Source: Salinispirillum sp. LH 10-3-1 (GTDB taxonomy: Bacteria; Pseudomonadota; Gammaproteobacteria; Pseudomonadales; Natronospirillaceae). Taken from it: a DNA stretch of 64,000 nt. Of the stretch, positions 30,096 through 40,252 are shown piece by piece; position 1 is the first letter of the stretch, and each line of letters starts with the position of its first letter. Made by a program: the position numbers and the translations under genes. The stretch lies in the NCBI RefSeq assembly GCF_030643825.1, contig NZ_CP101717.1, forward strand, positions 1,054,001 through 1,118,000. Reading direction: 5' to 3'. The notes under the pieces were generated by a model. It searched no databases. It worked only from the letters and a program-made list of their open reading frames with translations, and was not told the origin of the DNA.

Positions 30096-32228
30096 TTATT
30101 CTGCGGCTTGAATGGCCGTTAGCGCGATGGTGTACACAATGTCGTCAACCAGAGCGCCCCGCGACAAGTCGTTAACCGGTTTACGCAAGCCTTGCAGCAT
30201 AGGACCAATAGAGATCAAATTGGCGCTGCGCTGCACAGCCTTGTAGGTGGTGTTGCCGGTGTTCAGATCGGGGAAAACAAACACCGTAGCGCGACCAGCT
30301 ACCTTACTGTCCGGAGCTTTGCTCTGCGCGACGCTGGCAATGGCGGCCGCGTCGTATTGCAGGGGGCCGTCAATCAGCAGGTCCGGGCGCTTCTCTTGGG
30401 CAATACGCGTGGCTTCGCGGACTTTTTCGACATCCTGACCAGAACCACTTTTACCGGTTGAATAGCTGATCATGGCAATGCGTGGCTCGATTCCGAAAGC
30501 TAACGCCGAGTCGCCGGATTGAATAGCGATGTCGGCCAGTTCTTCGGCATTCGGGTCGGGGTTAACCGCGCAGTCTCCATAAACCAACACTTGGTCGGGC
30601 AGCAGCATAAAGAAGACTGAAGAAACCAGCGCCGCATCCGGTTTGGTTTTGATCAACTGGAGGGCCGGGCGAATGGTATTGGCGGTGGTATGGACCGCAC
30701 CCGAAACCAGTCCGTCGACCTCGCCGAGCGCCAGCATCATGGTCGCCATGACCACCGAATCTTCCAGTTGCGCTTCCGCCATGGGCTCGGTCAGTCCTTT
30801 GTGCTGGCGTAACTCGACCATGGGAGCAATGTAACGGTGGCGCACTCGATCCGGGTCAATGATCTCGATCTCTTTCGGCAATTGCACGCCTTGGCTTTCA
30901 GCCACACGTTGGATGGTGTCGGGGTTACCCAACAACACGCATTGGGCGATACCTTTCTGCTGGCAGTAGGCCGCCGCTTGGACAGTACGTGGCTCGTCGC
31001 CTTCCGGTAATACAATGCGCTTGCGGGCTTCTTGGGCGCGCTTCATTAGGTAGTGCCGGAAGGCGGGCGGTGACATGCGTTTTTCGCGTTCAACACGAGC
31101 CATGCGCGCAAGGTGGTCAGCATCCAACGAGGCCGCTACCGCATTCATCACCAACTCCATACGCGGAATGTCGTTAGCCGGTACCTCGTTGTTCATGCTG
31201 TCGAGCCATTGCGCGGTGCCATAGGTGTTCGACTCGGTCAGCATCACAGGCAGGCCGGTATTCAAAGCCGCACGACACAGTTCAATAACATTCTCTGCGG
31301 GCTTTAACCCCCCGGTAAACAAGATGCCCGCCAAAGGCACATGGTTTAGCGCTGCCATGCAGGTGGCTAAGAAAATGTCTTCGCGGTCACCGGGCGTCAC
31401 TACCAGGGTGCCCGGTTTCAGTGTGTGCAGCATGTTGGGCATGGTGCGGGCGCACAGCGTGATGCTGCTGACCCGTCGTTCACTGGCAAACCCTTGATTC
31501 ATGTACTCTGCTTTCAAATAGTCGGCTACATCACTGGTGCGGGGCGCTACTAAAGCGGGGTTCCAACGAATGGCTCCCAGGAGTTGAAAGCTGTCTGTAA
31601 AAACCGGTAGTTTCGCGCGAATTTCAGCATTGGAAAGTTGGCGCCCAGAGTCGTCTTCATCACCATCCAGCGCGCGTACGTGCTGCAACGCCGACGGTGG
31701 AGCACCGACCTTGTTAAGAATGCAACCCAGCACCTTGGGATGTTGGGAGCCGCCAAATACACTGGCCGACATACTGATGCGCTGATTCAGTTCGCTCGAT
31801 CGAAGTTCATTTTTCGCCGCCACCAAAATAACCCAGGAATCCAAGGCTTTGGCGATTTCGATGTTCAAACGGGTGAGGTAATTCTCGTTCGGTAGTGGTA
31901 CTAAGCCCTCGACCACCACCAAGTCGGCGTCTTGTGCCGACTGTTGATAAATATGAATCACCTCCTCCATCAGCTTGTCACGATTACCCATTGCCAGCTG
32001 TTGCTGCGCGTAGGACAGGCTCAGGGGGGTAGCTGCTTGCAAACCTGTGGTTTGTTGGATGAGATGCGTCGAACGCTCAATGCCGTCGTCACCACCTTGA
32101 ATCTGCGCAATGGGCTTGCAAAAGGCTACTCGGACGCCCAGTCGATCCATGGCGCGTATTAAGCCCAGACTCACCGAGGTGAGGCCGGTGCCAGCGCCCG
32201 TCGGCGCGAGAAAGAAGGAGTTTTGCAT
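30096..32228 (-). CDS. pta: Phosphate acetyltransferase (long form)
   Basis: Pta converts acetyl-CoA and phosphate to acetyl phosphate. The 710-residue product is the long form. It has an N-terminal P-loop-like domain (FFLAPTGAGTGLTSVSLGLI), a middle DRTGG domain (about residues 220-330) and the C-terminal catalytic domain from about residue 385, with RIVLPEGDEPRTVQAA, LVSGAVHTTANTIRPALQ and MISYSTGKSGSGQDVEKV. It follows ackA by 30 bp and forms the acetate overflow/activation operon ackA-pta. Confidence 0.97.
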   Translation of the reverse strand: MQNSFFLAPTGAGTGLTSVSLGLIRAMDRLGVRVAFCKPIAQIQGGDDGIERSTHLIQQTTGLQAATPLSLSYAQQQLAMGNRDKLMEEVIHIYQQSAQDADLVVVEGLVPLPNENYLTRLNIEIAKALDSWVILVAAKNELRSSELNQRISMSASVFGGSQHPKVLGCILNKVGAPPSALQHVRALDGDEDDSGRQLSNAEIRAKLPVFTDSFQLLGAIRWNPALVAPRTSDVADYLKAEYMNQGFASERRVSSITLCARTMPNMLHTLKPGTLVVTPGDREDIFLATCMAALNHVPLAGILFTGGLKPAENVIELCRAALNTGLPVMLTESNTYGTAQWLDSMNNEVPANDIPRMELVMNAVAASLDADHLARMARVEREKRMSPPAFRHYLMKRAQEARKRIVLPEGDEPRTVQAAAYCQQKGIAQCVLLGNPDTIQRVAESQGVQLPKEIEIIDPDRVRHRYIAPMVELRQHKGLTEPMAEAQLEDSVVMATMMLALGEVDGLVSGAVHTTANTIRPALQLIKTKPDAALVSSVFFMLLPDQVLVYGDCAVNPDPNAEELADIAIQSGDSALAFGIEPRIAMISYSTGKSGSGQDVEKVREATRIAQEKRPDLLIDGPLQYDAAAIASVAQSKAPDSKVAGRATVFVFPDLNTGNTTYKAVQRSANLISIGPMLQGLRKPVNDLSRGALVDDIVYTIALTAIQAAE

Positions 32229-32258
32229 GCTTGGTAGTTCCTCTACTGAGTACGGACG

Positions 32259-33464
<1,206 letters not shown>

Positions 33465-33566
33465 AAGAACCTGATCCCATGGTTTTTGTTGGCACGTAAC
33501 CAAATGAAGTTATACTGAATTAATAGTGTAACACCTAACAGTTGAACTATCCGGTGACGAAATACA

Positions 33567-35075
33567 ATGAAGTTTGTACAACGCTTGTCTGTCGTTTCTT
33601 TACTCTTTGCTACCGCATTGGCGTCGCTTGTTGTGGCAGAAGAGTCGATGTGGTTTGGGCAATTGAAGTCCGGGGGCTATTTGTGGGTAGAAACCCCGGA
33701 AGGCTCAACCCTGAAACTCAATGGTTCACCCATCGAGATCAGTGTGCCAAGAACCCTGGTGGGCTTTGGGCGTAATGAATCGGGCGACATTATCCTAGAG
33801 CGCCAGTTGCCCTACGAAGAGCCGAAAATATGGAGTTTGCCGGTTGCGTCGCGCAGTTACCTGGAACAGCGTGTTGAAGGTGTACCGCCTAGAACACTGG
33901 ACCCCTCGCCGGAAGAGTGGGAACGCATGCAGCGTGACTCAGCCGCGCTGGCGAAAGCTCGCCAGTCCGTCACGCCAGACAACACCGGAGTCACCATGCC
34001 CTTTGCATGGCCACTGTACGGTCGTATCACGGGCGTGTATGGCAGTCAACGCTGGTACAACGGGGAACCCTCAACGCCGCACTGGGGTATCGATATTGCG
34101 CGGCCAACGGGTACACCCATACTGGCGCCAGCCGACGGCCGAGTAACCTTGGCGGATGATCTCTTTCTGTCCGGCAAAACCATCTTGATGGATCACGGGC
34201 AGAGCCTCACTTCCTCCTTTTTACACATGTCAGATCTGAAAGTACAAGAAGGCCAATGGGTGCGACAAGGGGACGTCATTGGCTTGGTGGGCTCCACCGG
34301 GCGCTCTACCGGGCCTCACCTAGACTGGCGGATGGACTGGAACGGTGTCCGCATCGACCCGGCACTCTGGGTGCCAGCCATGGACGACGTGTGTGAGATT
34401 AAGGGCTCGGGCGATGAGCTGGTGATCTTGTTGCATGGTCTTGGTCGGACGTCGCGCTCCATGAACGCCATGGCGGACGCCTTACTGGACAACGGTTTCA
34501 GCGTCTGCAACCAGAACTACCCGTCGCGCAACGAAACAGTACAGATGTTGTCATCTTACGTCGCTAGCGCGGTGCAAAAGGCACGCATGGAAGGCAAGTC
34601 GCAGGTGCATTTTGTGACTCACAGTTTAGGCGGCATTCTGGCGCGCTATTACCTGGCCTACAGCAGCCATGAGCTGGACGGGCGGGTGGTCATGTTGGCA
34701 CCGCCGAATCAAGGCAGTGAAATTGTGGATACCTTGGAACAGTGGCCGGGTATTTTTGAGCAGATCATGGGGCCAGCGGCGCGGCAGCTGAGTACCTCGC
34801 CCGAGAGCCTGCCCAATCAACTGCCACCGATCTCCATACCGGTGGGCATTCTGGCCGGTGACCGCAGTTCCGACCCTTGGTTCGACGGCTTATTTGAAGA
34901 GACAGCGAACGATGGCAAGGTCAGTGTGGAGTCCACTCGCTTGCTGACCATGAAAGACCACAAAGTCGTACCGGCAGGGCATACGTTCATCATGAACAAC
35001 CGTGACGTACAGGCGGAGGTGATATCCTTCCTGCGGTATGGGCATTTCCTGAAAGACGAACTTGCCGGCGAATAG
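33567..35075 (+). CDS. Secreted fusion of M23 peptidase and alpha/beta hydrolase
   Basis: This is a 502-residue protein with a signal peptide (cleavage near LVVA-EES). It has an N-terminal domain of about 115 residues, then a LytM/M23 endopeptidase domain (about 145-268) with all four zinc-site residues: His172 and Asp176 (HWGIDIARP), His220 (SSFLHMSD), His251 (GPHLDW). An alpha/beta hydrolase follows from about residue 284: oxyanion LLHGLGRTS, nucleophile Ser353 in THSLGG, candidate acid Asp432 or Asp436 and His472. Both active sites look complete. The frame is continuous, so this is a real fusion, predicted periplasmic. Joint action on peptidoglycan and an ester-linked partner is inference. 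Confidence 0.85.
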   Translation: MKFVQRLSVVSLLFATALASLVVAEESMWFGQLKSGGYLWVETPEGSTLKLNGSPIEISVPRTLVGFGRNESGDIILERQLPYEEPKIWSLPVASRSYLEQRVEGVPPRTLDPSPEEWERMQRDSAALAKARQSVTPDNTGVTMPFAWPLYGRITGVYGSQRWYNGEPSTPHWGIDIARPTGTPILAPADGRVTLADDLFLSGKTILMDHGQSLTSSFLHMSDLKVQEGQWVRQGDVIGLVGSTGRSTGPHLDWRMDWNGVRIDPALWVPAMDDVCEIKGSGDELVILLHGLGRTSRSMNAMADALLDNGFSVCNQNYPSRNETVQMLSSYVASAVQKARMEGKSQVHFVTHSLGGILARYYLAYSSHELDGRVVMLAPPNQGSEIVDTLEQWPGIFEQIMGPAARQLSTSPESLPNQLPPISIPVGILAGDRSSDPWFDGLFEETANDGKVSVESTRLLTMKDHKVVPAGHTFIMNNRDVQAEVISFLRYGHFLKDELAGE

Positions 35076-35121
35076 CCGAAAATGTGAGTGAATAGTGGGG
35101 TAGGGCAGGCGCTTTAGTGCT

Positions 35122-35145
35122 GTAGGGTAGGTGTTCACACCTGCC
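35122..35145. repeat. Dispersed palindromic repeat, copy 2
   Basis: GTAGGGTAGGTGTTCACACC begins a diverged unit of the palindromic family. It faces copy 3 in inverted orientation 8 bp away, so the pair can fold into one large structure. It lies 46 bp past the M23 fusion gene. Confidence 0.75.
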
Positions 35146-35153
35146 AAATTGTC

Positions 35154-35176
35154 GCGGGTGTAAACACCCGCTCTAC
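35154..35176. repeat. Dispersed palindromic repeat, copy 3
   Basis: The unit has the exact core GCGGGTGTAAACACCCGC followed by TCTAC, inverted relative to copy 2. It sits 41 bp before the 3' end of efpL, which converges on the M23 fusion gene. Confidence 0.9.
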
Positions 35177-35216
35177 GGATTTTATCAAGGTCATCGGGCG
35201 GAAGAGCGCAGTAGCT

Positions 35217-35783
35217 TTAAGCGCGACCCATGAATTTTCGGGTGCCCGTATTTACTTTTACTATGTCCCCTTGCGCCACATATTCCGGCACCTGAATCAC
35301 CACCCCGCCGGCTAGCTTCGCTGGCTTGGTGCGCGCAGTGGCACTGGCTCCTTTCATGGCCGGTGATGTCTCAATGATTTCCTTTTCAACCGACTGCGGT
35401 AATTGGATACTGACCAGCTTTTCTTCGACGAACAAGCCAACCAAGCCTTCCATGCCATCGTGCAGCCAGTCTGCTGTTTCGTCCAGTTCGTCTGCCGACA
35501 TCTGGTGCTGGCTGTAGTCTTCAATGTCCATAAAGGTGAAGAAATCACCGTCACGGTAGAGGAACTGCACGGATTTATTCATGGCTTCCACGTCAGGCAG
35601 CATGTCGTCGCCTTTGTAGGTATGGTCCCATTTTTGTCCGGTGATCAGGTGATTAAACGTGACTTTGTACAGGGTAGAGGCACCGCGCGCCGAAGGAGCT
35701 TTGATATCAATGTTACGGACCTGATATTGACCCCCGTTGACCGCTACCACAAAACCGACTTTGAGTTCTGACGCCTTTGCCAT
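35217..35783 (-). CDS. efpL: Elongation factor P-like protein EfpL (YeiP)
   Basis: EfpL is a paralogue of translation factor EF-P that helps ribosomes past difficult peptide-bond sequences. The 188-residue product has the three beta-barrel domains of the EF-P family. The tip loop of domain I reads KAPSARGASTLYKV, with Arg where EF-P carries the modified Lys, which is typical of YeiP/EfpL. NTGTRKFMGRA closes the C-terminus. No earP or epm genes are in view. It is monocistronic and divergent from rimO. Confidence 0.93.
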   Translation of the reverse strand: MAKASELKVGFVVAVNGGQYQVRNIDIKAPSARGASTLYKVTFNHLITGQKWDHTYKGDDMLPDVEAMNKSVQFLYRDGDFFTFMDIEDYSQHQMSADELDETADWLHDGMEGLVGLFVEEKLVSIQLPQSVEKEIIETSPAMKGASATARTKPAKLAGGVVIQVPEYVAQGDIVKVNTGTRKFMGRA

Positions 35784-35915
35784 GCCGTTTATTTCCGTGC
35801 AGGTGAGAAAGCGCGAAATATAGCGGAACGGCAGAAAAAAGCCATACTGCTTGCACCTTTATTCCAGCTCCGTACAATCGGCGCCCCGGTTTAATTTTCG
35901 TACAGGCACAACAGC

Positions 35916-37232
35916 ATGACCCAGCAAGGCAAAGTCGGTTTCGTTTCTTTAGGGTGTCCTAAAAACACCGTTGATTCAGAGCGCATCATCACGCAACTGC
36001 GCAGCGAAGGGTACGACCTTGTGCCGAGTTATCACGACGCCGATGTGGTCATTGTGAACACCTGTGGCTTTATCGACAGTGCCGTGCAGGAATCTCTGGA
36101 CGCCATCGGTGACGCCTTGAAAGAAAACGGCAAAGTGTTGGTGACGGGTTGCTTGGGCGCGCGTGAAGACGAAATTCGTCAAGTGCACCCCAACGTAATG
36201 GCCGTTACTGGCCCGCACGCTTACGAAACCGTGGTCAAGCAGGTGCATGAGGTAATTCCGCCCCAGCACGACCCCTTTACCAGCCTGGTGCCGCCTGCCG
36301 GATACAAGCTGACACCGCGCCATTATTCCTATTTGAAAATTTCAGAAGGCTGTAACCACCGTTGCACCTTCTGCATCATTCCCTCTATGCGCGGTGACCT
36401 CGACAGCCGCCCGGTTGGTGACGTACTGAACGAAGCCAAACGTTTGGTGGAAAGCGGCACCCGCGAATTGCTGGTGATTTCACAAGACACCTCAGCCTAC
36501 GGTGTCGACGTAAAATACCGCACCGGTTTCTGGGACGGCCAGCCGGTAAAAGCCCGCATGACTGAACTCTGTGTGGAGCTGGGTAAGTTGGGCGCCTGGG
36601 TGCGGTTGCATTACGTGTACCCCTATCCGCACGTCGATGAGATCATTCCTTTGATGGCCGACGGCTTGATTCTGCCGTACCTGGATATTCCGTTTCAGCA
36701 CGCCAGTCCGCGTATTCTGAAATTGATGAAGCGCCCCGCGCACAGCGAAAAAGTATTGGACCGCATCAAGAAGTGGCGCGAGCAAGTGCCTGAACTGACC
36801 TTGCGTTCGACCTTTATTGTTGGCTTCCCCGGCGAAACCGAAGAAGACTTCCAAATGCTGCTCGACTTCTTAGAAGAAGCGCAGCTCGACCGCGTAGGTT
36901 GCTTCCAGTATTCACCGGTAACCGGTGCCGCCGCCAATGACCTGCCAGATCCCGTACCCGAGCACATCAAACAGGAACGTTACGACCGCTTTATGAGTGT
37001 GCAGCAGCGCATCAGCGCCGCACGCTTGCAGTTGAAGGTGGGTCAGGAAATGGACGTCATCATCGACGAAGTGGTGGAAGAGGGCGCTGTAGGCCGCACC
37101 ATGGGCGATGCGCCGGAGATTGACGGCCAGGTGTTCTTAGACAATCAAACGCACCTGCAAGTAGGTGATATTGTGCGGGTGGTGATAGAAGAAGCCGATG
37201 AGTATGACCTGTGGGCACACTTGGTTGAATAA
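35916..37232 (+). CDS. rimO: Ribosomal protein S12 methylthiotransferase
   Basis: RimO methylthiolates Asp88 of ribosomal protein S12. The 438-residue product has the MTTase domain ([44 protein letters not shown]) and the radical SAM site [22 protein letters not shown]-terminal TRAM domain ends the protein. Its stop codon lies inside a 17-bp perfect hairpin. It is divergent from efpL and convergent with the mrp operon. Confidence 0.97.
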   Translation: MTQQGKVGFVSLGCPKNTVDSERIITQLRSEGYDLVPSYHDADVVIVNTCGFIDSAVQESLDAIGDALKENGKVLVTGCLGAREDEIRQVHPNVMAVTGPHAYETVVKQVHEVIPPQHDPFTSLVPPAGYKLTPRHYSYLKISEGCNHRCTFCIIPSMRGDLDSRPVGDVLNEAKRLVESGTRELLVISQDTSAYGVDVKYRTGFWDGQPVKARMTELCVELGKLGAWVRLHYVYPYPHVDEIIPLMADGLILPYLDIPFQHASPRILKLMKRPAHSEKVLDRIKKWREQVPELTLRSTFIVGFPGETEEDFQMLLDFLEEAQLDRVGCFQYSPVTGAAANDLPDPVPEHIKQERYDRFMSVQQRISAARLQLKVGQEMDVIIDEVVEEGAVGRTMGDAPEIDGQVFLDNQTHLQVGDIVRVVIEEADEYDLWAHLVE

Positions 37233-37262
37233 GTCGGGCTTTTGTCCGACTTATTCAACCAA
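37221..37262. terminator. Long perfect hairpin between rimO and mrpG
   Basis: TTGGTTGAATAAGTCGG (37221-37237) and CCGACTTATTCAACCAA (37246-37262) form a perfect 17-bp stem with an 8-nt loop. The rimO stop codon is in the left arm, and the mrpG stop lies 4 bp to the right. It probably serves as a bidirectional terminator or mRNA-end stabiliser. Confidence 0.75.
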
Positions 37263-37265
37263 GGA

Positions 37266-37604
37266 TTACTCCTTGTTCTCCCACGGTTCGCCGCGCGTCC
37301 CCTCCACATGCTTCACCTTCAGATGAATCGCCGCCTTGGCCATCATATGGCCACTGACGGGCGCGGTGATGAACAGAAACATCGAAATCAGCAATTCATG
37401 AATGCTCAAGGTGCCCTTGGTGACGGTGAAAAAGATCACCGAGCCAATCAGGGTGCCGCCTACCCCTAACGTTGTGCCGGTGGTCGGGGCATGTACGCGA
37501 GTAAAGAAGTCGGGAAAGCGTGCCAGCCCAATGGAACCGATTAAGGCAAACAAGGCACCGCCGAGCAAAAAGAACGAAACTACCAATTCAAACCAGAAAT
37601 TCAT
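37266..37604 (-). CDS. mrpG: Mrp antiporter subunit G
   Basis: This is a small membrane subunit of the multi-component Na+(K+)/H+ antiporter. The 112-residue product has three transmembrane helices and the family block FPDFFTRVHAPTTGTTLGVG. The C-terminus is charged. It is the last gene of mrpA(B)CDEFG, 11 bp after mrpF. Which cation the complex prefers cannot be read from sequence; the small-subunit set resembles proteobacterial pha/mnh operons. Confidence 0.93.
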   Translation of the reverse strand: MNFWFELVVSFFLLGGALFALIGSIGLARFPDFFTRVHAPTTGTTLGVGGTLIGSVIFFTVTKGTLSIHELLISMFLFITAPVSGHMMAKAAIHLKVKHVEGTRGEPWENKE

Positions 37605-37615
37605 GTGTCGACCCC

Positions 37616-37885
37616 TTATTCAATGATGTTGCCGCGCAGTATGTACTTACATACCGCCACGGTGCCGACAAACCCCATCATCGCAATCAACAATGCGGCT
37701 TCAAAAAACATTGTGCTGTTCAGCCACACGCCAAACACAATGATCAACGCAATGGCATTCACATAGAGTGTATCCAGCGTCAGAATCCGGTCGGGTAGGT
37801 CCGGGCCCTTAACCATGCGATACAGCGTCAGCAACGCTGACAGACTATAAATAACCAGAGTCAGTGGAACGACATACTGCAGCAT
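37616..37885 (-). CDS. mrpF: Mrp antiporter subunit F
   Basis: This is an 89-residue, three-helix membrane subunit. The conserved block YRMVKGPDLPDRILTLDTLY binds at the interface with subunit E and the D/A core. It overlaps the mrpE stop by 1 bp (TAATG type). Required for assembly of the Mrp complex by family knowledge. Confidence 0.93.
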   Translation of the reverse strand: MLQYVVPLTLVIYSLSALLTLYRMVKGPDLPDRILTLDTLYVNAIALIIVFGVWLNSTMFFEAALLIAMMGFVGTVAVCKYILRGNIIE

Positions 37886-38397
37886 CAGAATATCTCCTTC
37901 AGCGGGGCTTCGTAGCGCGCCTTGATATCAGCGATGGCCTTATCAACATCAGGAATGAACAAACCATGTACCAGAATGCGGTCACGCTCGGGCGATAGAT
38001 CGGCGCTCACCGTGCCCGGTGTCAGCGTTATGGTGTTGGCCAACACGGTGATGGCGATGGGGTTGGTCAGGTCGAGTGGCACCACGAAAAAAGCCGGGCG
38101 CAGGTTGCGCAGCGGGCCCAGGGCCAAACGTGCCATGATCAAGTTGGACATGGTGATGTCCCACAGCACCAGAAAAGCGTAGCGTACCAAGGGAACCCAG
38201 CCGCGAATACGCACCGGGAATGACCAAAAACGTTGCGTTAACCAGGGTAAAAACCACGCCAGCAGCAAGGCCAGAATCAGGTTACCCAAAGAAGGCGTCT
38301 CGGCCAAAATCATCCACACGGCCACCAACACCATACTCACCATGGGGTGAGGCAACCACTGCCGAGGTGCAGAATCTGCTTTGTGTTCTGTCGACAT
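37885..38397 (-). CDS. mrpE: Mrp antiporter subunit E
   Basis: This 170-residue protein has two N-terminal transmembrane segments (about residues 18-55) and a further hydrophobic segment near 65-90. The soluble C-terminal part contains VLANTITLTPGTVSADLSP, the family signature. It lies directly after mrpD with a 1-bp gap. It is part of the Mrp complex. Confidence 0.92.
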   Translation of the reverse strand: MSTEHKADSAPRQWLPHPMVSMVLVAVWMILAETPSLGNLILALLLAWFLPWLTQRFWSFPVRIRGWVPLVRYAFLVLWDITMSNLIMARLALGPLRNLRPAFFVVPLDLTNPIAITVLANTITLTPGTVSADLSPERDRILVHGLFIPDVDKAIADIKARYEAPLKEIF

Positions 38398-38398
38398 A

Positions 38399-39916
38399 CT
38401 ATTGCACTCCTAACGCCGAGGGGCCCAACACAGCTTCAATGTAACCTGTTGTGTTGAGCAGCTGAGTTGCCGTTGCTTGCGCGTATTGAATGACCGGCTC
38501 CGCGAAGATGGTCAGCAAGGGGCTCAGTGCCAGCAACATCAAGGCCACCGCCAATTTCATTCGGTCAGCCTTGCGCCCTATAGCGGTGCTTTCGCTGACC
38601 CGCCAAAAAATCGTACTGCCCGCGCGTGACATACTGATCAAACCCACCAGACCCGCGCCCAGCATCACAAACCACATGACCACGGCAAAGCTGGCACCGG
38701 CAGAACCGGTCAGGATGAGCGCCTTACCGATAAAGCCCGACAAAGGCGGTAAGCCGGCAACACTGGCGGCGGAAAAGAAAAAGATCACCGCCAGCAAACG
38801 CGGTTGCGCCAGCGGTTGGGCCGGAGCCAGATAGTCTTGCGTCGCGCCGCGCTGCTCGCTGATGATGTCAGCAATCAGAAACAGCGCCGCCGTAATAAAG
38901 GTCGAATGAATCAGGTAATAGATGCCGCCGACCAGCGTTTGTTGGTCTTCCGTCGCCGCGACGATCAACAGCGTACCGACCGACACAATCACCAGATAGG
39001 ACACCGCACGTTTCAGGGTGCGCGCCCCGATGACACCGAAGGCGCCAAACACAATGGTCAGCGCCGCAATCGGCCAAACCCACGCCATGATACTGCCCGC
39101 CACCACACCGGCCTCAGGGCCGTACAGCAGCCCATGCACACGCAATACGGCGTACACGCCTACCTTGGTCATGATGGCAAACAGAGACGCCACCGATGGA
39201 CTGGCCGAGCTGTAGGCATTGGGTAGCCAGAAATACAGCGGCAGCATGGCCGCTTTTAAGCCGAACACCACCAACAGAATCAAGCCTGCCGCCTGCACAA
39301 TGGGCGCGTCTTCGACGGGAATGTTCCGCATTTGCACCGCCAAGTCCGCCATGTTCAGCGTGCCCAGCATGCCGTACAGCGTACCGACGCCAATCAAGAA
39401 CAACGCCGAACCGGTGAGGTTCAAAATCACGTAATGCAAGGTAGCCCGCGTACGTGCCGGGCCAGCGCCGTGCATCAGCAAGCCGTAAGAAGAAATCAGC
39501 AGAATCTCAAAGAACACGAACAGGTTGAACAGGTCGCCGGTTAAGAAAGCCCCGTAAATACCCACCAACTGAAAGTGAAACAGCGGGTGAAAGTTGCGTC
39601 CCGGCTTGTCGTCGCCACGGATGCCGTACAGCAATGCCATAATGGCCAGAATCGACGTCATCAACAGCAAGAGAGCCGTCAACCGGTCCAGCACCAGCAC
39701 AATGCCAAAGGGTGGTACCCAATTGCCCAGCGCGTACACCTGTATCTGATCGGTCATAGCCTGTTGAACCAACAGGATCATGATGGGGAGCGATACCAAG
39801 GCTGACACCAAACTGACCGCGCGCTTGGCGTCGCGTCCGGCCCGGGCCATAAAAATCAGCAGCACACCCGTCAGCAACGGCCAAAGAATCGGCAGGGTAA
39901 TCCAGTGTTGCATCAT
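38399..39916 (-). CDS. mrpD: Mrp antiporter subunit D
   Basis: This is a 505-residue membrane protein homologous to complex I NuoL/M/N, with about 14 transmembrane helices. GDLFNLFVFFEILLISSYGL contains the conserved transmembrane Glu, and AAMLPLYFWLPNAYSSASPS carries the Lys/Pro region of the proton channel. It overlaps mrpC by 4 bp. It forms part of the ion-translocating core with MrpA. Confidence 0.95.
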   Translation of the reverse strand: MMQHWITLPILWPLLTGVLLIFMARAGRDAKRAVSLVSALVSLPIMILLVQQAMTDQIQVYALGNWVPPFGIVLVLDRLTALLLLMTSILAIMALLYGIRGDDKPGRNFHPLFHFQLVGIYGAFLTGDLFNLFVFFEILLISSYGLLMHGAGPARTRATLHYVILNLTGSALFLIGVGTLYGMLGTLNMADLAVQMRNIPVEDAPIVQAAGLILLVVFGLKAAMLPLYFWLPNAYSSASPSVASLFAIMTKVGVYAVLRVHGLLYGPEAGVVAGSIMAWVWPIAALTIVFGAFGVIGARTLKRAVSYLVIVSVGTLLIVAATEDQQTLVGGIYYLIHSTFITAALFLIADIISEQRGATQDYLAPAQPLAQPRLLAVIFFFSAASVAGLPPLSGFIGKALILTGSAGASFAVVMWFVMLGAGLVGLISMSRAGSTIFWRVSESTAIGRKADRMKLAVALMLLALSPLLTIFAEPVIQYAQATATQLLNTTGYIEAVLGPSALGVQ

Positions 39917-40251
39917 CGCCCTGGCTCCTGATCTTCTTGCCCGTCGACGTGGTCGTTACCCATTTCACCGCGCGCGCGCAGTGCCAATACTGTAATGAAC
40001 GACGTCATCGCGAAGCCAATCACAATGGCCGTTAACACCAAGGCTTGTGGAATGGGGTCGGTGTACACCGCACCCTCCATCACAATGGCGGGCGCGCCCG
40101 TGCGCAAGCGGCCCATCGCCACGAGAAACAGGTTCACCGCGTAGGAGAACATCATCAAACCCATCACCACCGGAAAGGTACGTGCGCGCAACATCAGATA
40201 AATGCCGCTACCGGCCAGCACGGCCACGACCACTGCGTATAAAATTTCCAT
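39913..40251 (-). CDS. mrpC: Mrp antiporter subunit C
   Basis: This is a 112-residue NuoK-like subunit with three transmembrane helices. The conserved ALVLTAIVIGFAMTSFITVL forms the third helix. It begins 1 bp after the mrpA stop and overlaps mrpD by 4 bp, so translation is tightly coupled. Confidence 0.94.
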   Translation of the reverse strand: MEILYAVVVAVLAGSGIYLMLRARTFPVVMGLMMFSYAVNLFLVAMGRLRTGAPAIVMEGAVYTDPIPQALVLTAIVIGFAMTSFITVLALRARGEMGNDHVDGQEDQEPGR

Positions 40252-40252
40252 G

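Noticed and set aside
33465-33566. GTGTAACAC palindrome between ackA and the M23 fusion gene as a regulator site
   Set aside because: Too short to assign to any regulator without more copies or data.
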